Source: Bacilli bacterium (GTDB taxonomy: Bacteria > Bacillota_I > Bacilli_A > RF39 > UBA660). From it: a DNA stretch of 11,561 bases. Of the stretch, positions 6,806 through 11,561 are shown piece after piece (position 1 is the first letter of the stretch; the number at the start of each line of letters is the position of its first letter). The stretch spans positions 1 to 11,561 of the forward strand of contig JAFUZI010000010.1 in assembly GCA_017476705.1 (NCBI GenBank), read 5' to 3'. The notes beneath the pieces were generated by a model that was not told where the DNA came from, searched no databases, and saw nothing but the letters and a program-made list of their open reading frames with translations. Made by a program: the position numbers and the translations under genes.

Positions 6806-7261
6806 ATGAAGAGAGTAATATTAATATTATTTAGTTTTGTACTATTTACAGGTTGTACAAATACATATAAAGGTTATGTAACTAAAAAAGCATATTTAGA
6901 AAAAGGAACTAAAACATATCAAAATATAACATTTGATGAATATAAGAAAAAAATAGAGAACAAGGACACATTTTTATTATTTGTATGGCAAGAAGGATGT
7001 TCTCATTGTGAAGCTTTTGATCCAACATTAAAAAATGTTATTTCTAATTTAAAAATTAAGGTATATGGAATTGATCTTAGAAGTATGTCTGAGGAAGAAT
7101 ATCAAGTATTTAAAAATAAAACATTTGTTACAGGAACACCAAGCTTAGTTTTAATAAATGAAGGAAAATATTTAGGATCTGATTATAAATTAGTTGGTGA
7201 TAAATCTGAAGATGAATTACTTAAATTTTTAAATGAAATAGAAGTAATTAAGGAGGCATAA
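6806..7261 (+). CDS. Thioredoxin-fold lipoprotein with CSHC active site
   Basis: A 151-residue protein. It has a lipoprotein signal peptide, MKRVILILFSFVLFTGC, with lipobox FTGC and lipidated Cys17, so it sits on the outer face of the membrane. The thioredoxin fold runs from about residue 40: strand FLLFVWQEG, redox motif CSHC (65-68), then the cis-proline loop GTPSLVLI (Pro112). Thioredoxin-fold lipoproteins reduce or shuffle disulfides in exported proteins; CSHC is unlike the WCGPC of cytoplasmic thioredoxin. The ATG at 6806 is set by GGGTGAT three bases upstream. The AAA+ gene starts one base after its stop, and a second probable thioredoxin-like protein follows that, so the three probably work together. 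Cys-rich neighbours such as the coat protein are conceivable clients, but that is speculation. Confidence 0.87.
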   Translation: MKRVILILFSFVLFTGCTNTYKGYVTKKAYLEKGTKTYQNITFDEYKKKIENKDTFLLFVWQEGCSHCEAFDPTLKNVISNLKIKVYGIDLRSMSEEEYQVFKNKTFVTGTPSLVLINEGKYLGSDYKLVGDKSEDELLKFLNEIEVIKEA

Positions 7262-7262
7262 T

Positions 7263-8222
7263 ATGGACTCTATGAATTTTAGCGTGTTAAATTCTTATGG
7301 TGAAGATTTAACAAATAAGGAATATGTAACAAATCCTGCAATTGCACGTGATGAAGAAATAAAAAAATTAATAATGGTTTTACTTACACCAGAAAAATCA
7401 GGACTCTTAGTTGGTAAACCTGGTATTGGTAAAACAGCTATTGTTGAAGGACTTGCATATTTAATTAAGAAAGATATGGTTCCAGAAGTTTTAAAAGGCT
7501 ATAAAATAATTAAATTAAATTCTACTTCTTTAATTGGTAAGATAAATATTAATGGTAAAGAAGAATTAGCAATACAATTATTGGTAGATGAATTAAAGAA
7601 AACTGAAAAAACAATTATTTTTATAGATGAGGTACATACTTTAATGGGAGCTACAAGTGATAATCCAATGGATTTAGCAAACATTTTAAAACCTGGTTTA
7701 GATAGAGGAGATATTAAGGCAATTGGCGCAACTACAACAGAAGAATATGAAAGATATGTGATTCGTGATAGAGCTTTTGTTAGACGTTTTGAGCGTATTG
7801 ATGTAGAGGAACCTAGTATAGAAACAACGATTAAGATTTTATTTGGAAGTCTTCCTAAATATGAAAAACAAACAGGATGTACTTTTAAATATAATGAATA
7901 TGTGACTAATTTACTTTTGGAGTCAATTGTAAATGCTACAAGTGAATTTAAAAGAGTTTATGGATTATCTGCAATGTATCCTGATGTTGCATTTTCAGTT
8001 TTACAAAGTGCATTTTCAGAATGTTTATTTCAAAACAGACATGAAGTAAATATACTTGATGTTTATAATGCAATTAAAAATAGTAAAAGAATTTATCCAG
8101 ATAGTATTGTTAAAGAACTTGCAGCATTTAGAGAAAAATTTAAAGAGCTATGTATAGAGGATGGAATAACACTTCCTGTTGTTACAATAAATGATTTAGA
8201 TAATTCTATAGAGAATTATTAA
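7263..8222 (+). CDS. Stand-alone Clp (ClpA/B/C) D1-type AAA+ ATPase
   Basis: A 319-residue protein equal to one Clp D1 module. It opens with YVTNPAIARDEEIKKLIMVL (21-40; compare the PVIGRDEEI of Clp), then Walker A GKPGIGKTA (51-59), Walker B IIFIDE (118-123), sensor 1 in AIGATTTEEYERY (153-165), arginine finger(s) R174/R175 in AFVRRFE, and a helical small domain (about 185-290). Compared with full ClpB/ClpC (about 810-860 residues) it lacks the N domain, M domain and whole D2 with the ClpP-binding loop. The pore-loop KYRGEFE is replaced by KININGKEE (93-101), so the usual aromatic residue is missing. The ATPase should work, but substrate threading is doubtful. Start: ATG 7263 with AAGGAGG six or so bases upstream. 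It sits between two envelope proteins, probably in one operon. Confidence 0.88.
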   Translation: MDSMNFSVLNSYGEDLTNKEYVTNPAIARDEEIKKLIMVLLTPEKSGLLVGKPGIGKTAIVEGLAYLIKKDMVPEVLKGYKIIKLNSTSLIGKININGKEELAIQLLVDELKKTEKTIIFIDEVHTLMGATSDNPMDLANILKPGLDRGDIKAIGATTTEEYERYVIRDRAFVRRFERIDVEEPSIETTIKILFGSLPKYEKQTGCTFKYNEYVTNLLLESIVNATSEFKRVYGLSAMYPDVAFSVLQSAFSECLFQNRHEVNILDVYNAIKNSKRIYPDSIVKELAAFREKFKELCIEDGITLPVVTINDLDNSIENY

Positions 8223-8233
8223 GAGGTGATAGA

Positions 8234-8704
8234 ATGAGACAAATACCTGTTAAAAATTATGTATTGGCAGTTTTTATAGTTGTTAGTACTATACTTATAA
8301 CTTTAATATCTGCAAATATTTATATGGATAGAAATGATTACAATAATAAAAATTATTTAAAAGATTTAAATGAAATTAAACTAGAAGAGATAGATAATTA
8401 TATAGTTGAAGCACATGATATTATGATTTATGTAACAAATAGTGAGTCAACAAATAAAATAATCGATAAAAAATTTAAAGATATGATAAAGAATAATGAT
8501 TATAACCAAGATGTTGTATATTTAAATTTAAATGATATAGATGAATTATTATATAAAGCATTTAAAGATAAATATGGCGTTAGTGATACTAAAAATAACA
8601 CATTGTTTATTTTTAAAGATGGTAAGCTAACTAAAGAAATTAATTTTAATGAAAAAAATATTTCACTAGTGCTTGATTATATAAAGATATATTATGGTGA
8701 GTAG
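8234..8704 (+). CDS. Membrane-anchored, probable thioredoxin-like protein lacking CxxC
   Basis: A 156-residue protein with one N-terminal membrane segment (about residues 8-29, after MRQIPVK) and a domain of ~125 residues probably outside the cell. The order of elements resembles a thioredoxin fold: strand HDIMIYVTNSEST (61-73), helix KKFKDMI, strand DVVYLNLND (93-101), helix, GVSDTKNNTLFIFKDGKL (115-132), helix. At the place of CxxC it has TNSEST and it contains no cysteine at all, so it cannot do thiol chemistry. A binding or scaffold role is more likely. The start has AGAGGTGAT upstream and lies 11 bases after the ATPase stop. trmL begins one base after its own stop. The fold is inferred by eye; only the membrane anchor is firm. 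Confidence 0.75.
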   Translation: MRQIPVKNYVLAVFIVVSTILITLISANIYMDRNDYNNKNYLKDLNEIKLEEIDNYIVEAHDIMIYVTNSESTNKIIDKKFKDMIKNNDYNQDVVYLNLNDIDELLYKAFKDKYGVSDTKNNTLFIFKDGKLTKEINFNEKNISLVLDYIKIYYGE

Positions 8705-8705
8705 T

Positions 8706-9212
8706 ATGATTAATGTAGTATTATATGAACCAGAGATTCCAGGTAATACTGGAAATATTATGAGAACATGTGCTGGAACTGGTGTTAAACTTCATTTAAT
8801 TGAACCTTTAGGTTTTAAGATGGATGAAAAAAGTATTAAAAGAAGCGGAGTTAATTATATAGACAAGTGTGAATATAAAATATATCCAAATTATGAAGCT
8901 TTCTTAAAAGAGAATAAAGGAACATTTTATTATTTAACTAGATATGGCAAAAAGCCTCATACTTCTTTTGACTATTCGAACTCAGATGAAAATATTTATT
9001 TTATCTTTGGTAAAGAATCAACTGGTATTCCAAAAGAAATACTAAAACATGATTTAGATCATTGCATGAGAATACCAATGAACGATAATATTAGAGCGCT
9101 TAATTTATCAAACTCAGTTGCAATTATGGTATATGAAGCTTTAAGACAACAAAATTATCCAAATTTACTATTTACTGAGCCATTTAAAGGTGAAGATTAT
9201 TTGGAAAATTAA
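8706..9212 (+). CDS. trmL: tRNA (cytidine(34)-2'-O)-methyltransferase TrmL
   Basis: A 168-residue SPOUT-class methyltransferase. TrmL uses S-adenosylmethionine to methylate the 2'-O of the wobble nucleotide of tRNA-Leu (CAA and UAA anticodons), in the cytoplasm, as a homodimer. Family motifs in order: PEIPGNTGNIMRTCAGTG (9-26), LIEPLGF (31-37), YFIFGKESTGIP (98-109) and the trefoil-knot RIPMNDNIRALNLSNSVAI (122-140). Length is close to E. coli TrmL (157). The start at 8706 is preferred over ATG 8694 because GGTGAG (8697-8702) lies three bases before it and the protein then opens MINVVLYEPEIP as in the family. It starts one base after the preceding stop, so this RNA-modification gene rides on an envelope operon. 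No hairpin terminator is seen after it. Confidence 0.95.
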   Translation: MINVVLYEPEIPGNTGNIMRTCAGTGVKLHLIEPLGFKMDEKSIKRSGVNYIDKCEYKIYPNYEAFLKENKGTFYYLTRYGKKPHTSFDYSNSDENIYFIFGKESTGIPKEILKHDLDHCMRIPMNDNIRALNLSNSVAIMVYEALRQQNYPNLLFTEPFKGEDYLEN

Positions 9213-9219
9213 AAAAATA

Positions 9220-9248
9220 TTGTAAAAAAATATATTTAATGTTATATT
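9220..9248 (+). promoter_or_regulatory. Sigma-A type promoter for the acidic membrane protein gene
   Basis: -35 TTGTAA (9220-9225), 17-base spacer, -10 TATATT (9243-9248) with TGT before it (extended -10). The SD AAGGGAGA (9266-9273) and ATG 9281 follow, a normal leader of about 26 bases. Confidence 0.6.
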
Positions 9249-9280
9249 ATATTATAGAAGAGTAGAAGGGAGATATTATT

Positions 9281-10081
9281 ATGGATTACATTGCATTTAT
9301 AAATGAAAATTATGTTGTAATTTTATTAGTGTTAGTAATTATATTAATGACTATTATTGGATATTTTGCTGATAAAAAATATTCATCAAATGAAAATGTT
9401 AAAAAAGAAAAGAAAAATAAAAGTAAAGAAGAAGATAGTGTAGATGTAGTTGATGAATTTAATCAACCAAGTGAACTTGATGTTGAAGTAAATGATTTTG
9501 ACACACCAAGTGAGACTGTATCAATTGATGATTGGAATATGGATGATGCCTCTGATTCTAATGAACCAGTAGTAGAATCAACTGTAGAAGAACCTGTAGA
9601 AAGTGTTTCTGTTGAAGAACCATCCACTGAAGTTCCAGTTGAAGATACTCAAGTAGAGGTTGAACAATCAAACGATATAGAAACTGAACCTGTTAATGAA
9701 GAGGCTCCTGTTGAAGATAATTCATTAGAAGTTAATCAAACTGAAGAAACAGAAAATAATGAAGAAGTTAAAGAAACAACTGATGCAACTAATGATTATG
9801 ATGAATATAAAGTTGATAATCAATCAGTTTCAGTTGATGATTGGAATATGGAAAGTGCTGTTGAAGAACATCAAACTCCTGTAGTTGAAAGTGATGAAGA
9901 AAATAGTGAGTGGACTACTGTAAGTCAAACAAATGAATCAACTGAAGATAATTCATATGATTTAAATGATAACATTGCTTTTGATGGCGTTGCTGATGAT
10001 GATTTTAAATTACCAAATATTGATAAGTTAAATGATGAATTAGCAAATGTTGATAATGATGAAGATGTTTGGAAATTTTAA
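9281..10081 (+). CDS. Single-pass membrane protein with long acidic low-complexity tail and DDWNM motifs
   Basis: A 266-residue protein. One membrane segment (about residues 10-29) is followed by a short basic patch (KKEKKNKSK, 41-49), which by the positive-inside rule puts the tail in the cytoplasm. The tail (51-266) is very acidic, rich in Glu, Asp, Ser, Thr and Val with PVE/VEEP repeats, and is probably disordered. Three tryptophan spots stand out: SIDDWNMDDA (81-90), SVDDWNMESA (184-193) and the C-terminal EDVWKF (261-266). These may be short docking motifs for a partner protein. The general shape (N-terminal anchor plus acidic linker with a conserved end) recalls membrane tethers such as ZipA, but no domain is recognised. 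It has its own promoter and terminator and precedes the prepilin genes. Function unknown. Confidence 0.75.
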   Translation: MDYIAFINENYVVILLVLVIILMTIIGYFADKKYSSNENVKKEKKNKSKEEDSVDVVDEFNQPSELDVEVNDFDTPSETVSIDDWNMDDASDSNEPVVESTVEEPVESVSVEEPSTEVPVEDTQVEVEQSNDIETEPVNEEAPVEDNSLEVNQTEETENNEEVKETTDATNDYDEYKVDNQSVSVDDWNMESAVEEHQTPVVESDEENSEWTTVSQTNESTEDNSYDLNDNIAFDGVADDDFKLPNIDKLNDELANVDNDEDVWKF

Positions 10082-10105
10082 AAAGAGATAATAATCTCTT
10101 TTTTA
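10081..10105 (+). terminator. Intrinsic terminator after the acidic membrane protein gene
   Basis: AAAAGAGAT (10081-10089) pairs with ATCTCTTTT (10094-10102) around AATA, followed by T-rich sequence. The hairpin begins at the last base of the stop codon, and its end directly abuts the next promoter's -35. Confidence 0.85.
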
Positions 10106-10134
10106 TTGACTAAGAATAGTTTAGTAGGTATAAT
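10106..10134 (+). promoter_or_regulatory. Sigma-A type promoter of prepilin gene 1
   Basis: -35 TTGACT (10106-10111), 17-base spacer, -10 TATAAT (10129-10134): the strongest promoter in the window. The leader carries AGGAGG about 7 bases before the ATG at 10160 and is repeated base for base before the second prepilin gene. Confidence 0.8.
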
Positions 10135-10368
10135 TTAAATAGAATAATAGGAGGTATATATGAAAAATAAAGGATTCACTTTAATAGAACTACTTGCAGT
10201 AATTGTAGTGCTTGCAGTAGTAGCTTTAATCGCATTTCCAATAATTGCCGGAATAATAGAAAAGACTAAAAGATCAGCTGCATATAGAAGTGTAGAAGGT
10301 TATGTAGAAGCCGCTAATAATGCAGCAGTGTTATATGATTTAGATAATAGTAAAGGAATAAATGTAAC
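10129..10368 (+). repeat. Direct repeat, copy 1: -10, leader and first ~70 codons of prepilin
   Basis: This stretch recurs at 11322-11561, 1193 bases downstream. The -10/leader/ATG part is identical for 36 bases. In the coding part I count 189 of 209 bases identical by hand, with the differences mostly at third codon positions. Confidence 0.9.
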
Positions 10369-11269
10369 AGAGTCAAAACATACATTTATAAGTAGTTCTG
10401 ATACTGATGCATTTAGTAAAATAAAAGCAAAAGGAACACTTCCTACATATTCATACCTAGACTTTGATATTAATAAAAAAGTAGTAACAGAAGGGCACTT
10501 CTGTATAAATGGATATAGTGTATTATATAGTGAAGGTACTGCCAAAGCATCAGAAACTAAATATTGTGAAGAAGATAATACTGGTGGTAATGGTAGTGGC
10601 TCTAATAGTGGTGGAAATAATCAAGGAAATAATTCTGAAGGATTCCTTTCAAACATGAGATGGGATAAAGAAACTAAATATATACAAGTTTATGATGGGG
10701 TGTCATGGATTAATTATGATTATTTTAATCCATCATGGAATGGTGTTATATATTTTGAAGGTGCATATGATACTAATTATTTTGATGAATTTAGTGGAGA
10801 AGGATATTCTTTCCAACCAAGTCAATTAAGATTTGCACTTGACACAACTACAACTAAAAGTTCTGCAATATTTAATGTTGCTAAAGTCGCTGATAATATG
10901 ACCGGTATAAGTGGTAAAGAGTTGCATATATTATTTGATTGTAAATGGTATGGTGGTACAGGGCCACAATATAACTGGTATGGTGGTACAGTTGATACAC
11001 ATTTTAATATAACTTTGAAATCAGAAGATGGTATTGTTTCATCAACAACCTCTTCAGTTGATAAAACAGTTACTAGAGCGGCTAATACTAATTCATATAC
11101 ATATCAAGGACAACAGTTAAATATTCAAAAGGATATTGCATTGACTCAATTTGATTCAAAAGGCCCAGGCCAACTTATCTTTAAAATATGGGCTGATAAT
11201 TATAATATAATTAGTGATACACGTGGCGTTCGATTAGAAATCCTAATTAAGAAAATTTGGATTAGTTAA
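10160..11269 (+). CDS. Type IV prepilin-like protein with C-terminal beta-rich domain
   Basis: A 369-residue protein with a class III signal: MKNKG, then FTLIELLAVIVVLAVVALIAF. Cleavage by prepilin peptidase is expected after Gly5, leaving Phe1 and the conserved Glu at +5 (Glu10). The hydrophobic helix (6-31) continues as the amphipathic pilin helix (to about 60). A first small domain holds Cys115 and Cys136, a likely disulfide. A Gly/Asn/Ser linker (140-159) then leads to a separate C-terminal domain (160-369), Trp/Tyr/Thr-rich and probably all-beta, with an internal WYGGT duplication. Such a large added domain suits a minor or tip pilin with adhesive or display function; that is inference. 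SD AGGAGG and its own strong promoter support the start. A near-copy of its 5' part follows. No assembly ATPase or peptidase gene is in view. Confidence 0.88.
   Translation: MKNKGFTLIELLAVIVVLAVVALIAFPIIAGIIEKTKRSAAYRSVEGYVEAANNAAVLYDLDNSKGINVTESKHTFISSSDTDAFSKIKAKGTLPTYSYLDFDINKKVVTEGHFCINGYSVLYSEGTAKASETKYCEEDNTGGNGSGSNSGGNNQGNNSEGFLSNMRWDKETKYIQVYDGVSWINYDYFNPSWNGVIYFEGAYDTNYFDEFSGEGYSFQPSQLRFALDTTTTKSSAIFNVAKVADNMTGISGKELHILFDCKWYGGTGPQYNWYGGTVDTHFNITLKSEDGIVSSTTSSVDKTVTRAANTNSYTYQGQQLNIQKDIALTQFDSKGPGQLIFKIWADNYNIISDTRGVRLEILIKKIWIS
10946..10991 (+). repeat. 16-base direct repeat inside prepilin gene 1
   Basis: TGGTATGGTGGTACAG occurs at 10946-10961 and 10976-10991, 30 bases apart and in frame, coding WYGGT twice (263-267 and 273-277). 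It looks like a small in-frame duplication in the C-terminal domain. Confidence 0.7.
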
Positions 11270-11297
11270 AAAGAGTAGATTATATACTCTTTTTTTG
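11268..11297 (+). terminator. Intrinsic terminator of prepilin gene 1
   Basis: AAAAAGAGTA (11268-11277) pairs with TACTCTTTTT (11285-11294), loop GATTATA, followed by T to 11297. It starts within the stop codon and runs up to the next -35, so each prepilin gene is its own transcription unit. Confidence 0.85.
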
Positions 11298-11327
11298 TTG
11301 ATTAATAAGTTAATTAAGTGATATAAT
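11298..11327 (+). promoter_or_regulatory. Sigma-A type promoter of prepilin gene 2
   Basis: -35 TTGATT (11298-11303), 18-base spacer, -10 TATAAT (11322-11327). The -10 and everything to the ATG match gene 1 exactly; the -35 is one base further off and slightly weaker. Confidence 0.7.
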
Positions 11328-11561
11328 TTAAATAGAATAATAGGAGGTATATATGAAGAAACGTGGATTCACACTAATTGAGTTACTTGCAGTAATAGTA
11401 GTGCTTGCAGTAGTAGCTTTAATCGCATTTCCAATAATTGCTGGAATAATAGAAAAAACTAAAAGATCAGCTGCATATAGAAGTGTTGAAGGCTATGTAG
11501 AAGCGGCTAATAATGCAGCTGTGTTATATGATTTAGATAACAATAAAGGTATAAATGTAAC
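11322..11561 (+). repeat. Direct repeat, copy 2: -10, leader and first ~70 codons of prepilin
   Basis: Partner of 10129-10368. The repeat is still running at the window edge, so its end, and any further copies, cannot be seen. Confidence 0.9.
11353..11561 (+). CDS. Type IV prepilin-like protein, second tandem copy (3' end outside window)
   Basis: Only the first 69 full codons are seen. They start MKKRGFTLIELLAVIVVLAV, with the same class III signal and Glu10, followed by the same helix. Of 69 residues 66 match copy 1 (changes N3K, K4R, S64N). About 15 further codons differ silently. The SD AGGAGG and leader are identical to copy 1. What follows residue 69, and whether the C-terminal domain differs, lies outside the window. 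Confidence 0.88.
   Translation, partial: MKKRGFTLIELLAVIVVLAVVALIAFPIIAGIIEKTKRSAAYRSVEGYVEAANNAAVLYDLDNNKGINV

Noticed and set aside
7499..7684. 61-codon minus-strand frame inside the Clp ATPase gene
   Set aside because: Shadow of the Walker B coding region; no SD or promoter.
9400..10080. Simple repeat or CRISPR-like array in the Glu-rich gene
   Set aside because: The repeats are degenerate GAA/GTT-rich codons in one open frame, without regular spacing or identical units.
10300..10545. 81-codon minus-strand frame inside prepilin gene 1
   Set aside because: Antisense shadow of the pilin body; no SD.
1..11561. Mycoplasma-type code (TGA as Trp)
   Set aside because: TGA ends the patatin gene at the ATGA overlap and every tryptophan seen is TGG; no gene needs TGA read-through.
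10129..11561. Insertion sequence or prophage as the cause of the direct repeats
   Set aside because: No transposase, integrase, terminal inverted repeats or target duplications are seen; the repeats are coding parts of paralogous genes.

Overview
The window is a very AT-rich, gene-dense stretch of a low-GC, Gram-positive-type genome. The best guess is an uncultured, spore-forming member of the Bacillota, in the Bacilli or Erysipelotrichia/RF39-like neighbourhood; this placement is inference. The sequence signs are Shine-Dalgarno (SD) sites of the AGGAGG/GGTGAT type, a sortase beside an LPxT-type sorting signal, a lipobox lipoprotein, a CotY/CotZ-type spore-coat protein, a DUF368/PopT lipid-carrier flippase and Gram-positive-style prepilins. 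TGA is used as a stop (5008-5010) and tryptophan is TGG, so the standard bacterial code applies, not the Mycoplasma code.

Layout. (1) 3-1104: the 3' end of a surface protein with an LPNT sorting signal, overlapping a sortase gene, closed by a bidirectional terminator. (2) 1101-2183 on the minus strand: a membrane-anchored extracellular protein of unknown function. It diverges from popT (DUF368) and a small unknown gene, 2268-3361. (3) 3383-3799 on the minus strand: a Cys-rich CotY/CotZ-like spore-coat protein, with a sigma-K-like promoter. (4) 3916-6245: a patatin-like hydrolase, translationally coupled to a membrane-anchored protein of unknown function. (5) 6291-6734: a protein made of three LysM domains without a signal peptide. 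(6) 6806-9212: a compact operon with a thioredoxin-fold lipoprotein, a stand-alone Clp-type D1 AAA+ ATPase, a membrane-anchored probable thioredoxin-like protein without CxxC, and trmL. (7) 9281-10081: a single-pass, very acidic membrane protein with repeated DDWNM motifs. (8) 10160 to the window end: a tandem pair of prepilin genes (the second cut by the window edge). Their promoter-SD and N-terminal coding regions are almost the same.

Most products act at the cell envelope or spore surface: sortase anchoring, undecaprenyl-phosphate recycling, coat assembly, LysM binding, lipoprotein redox and pilins. trmL is the main cytoplasmic housekeeping gene. Almost every transcription unit ends in a short A/T-flanked hairpin that abuts or overlaps the stop codon. 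In four units the -10 box lies so close to the SD that the predicted mRNA would begin at the SD itself.

The strongest candidates for something new are the tandem prepilin cassettes (constant 5' module, apparently exchangeable 3' end), the stripped-down Clp D1 ATPase between two thioredoxin-like envelope proteins, and the minimal leaders. No RNA genes, insertion sequences or CRISPR arrays were seen, and no intergenic gap exceeds about 90 bases.
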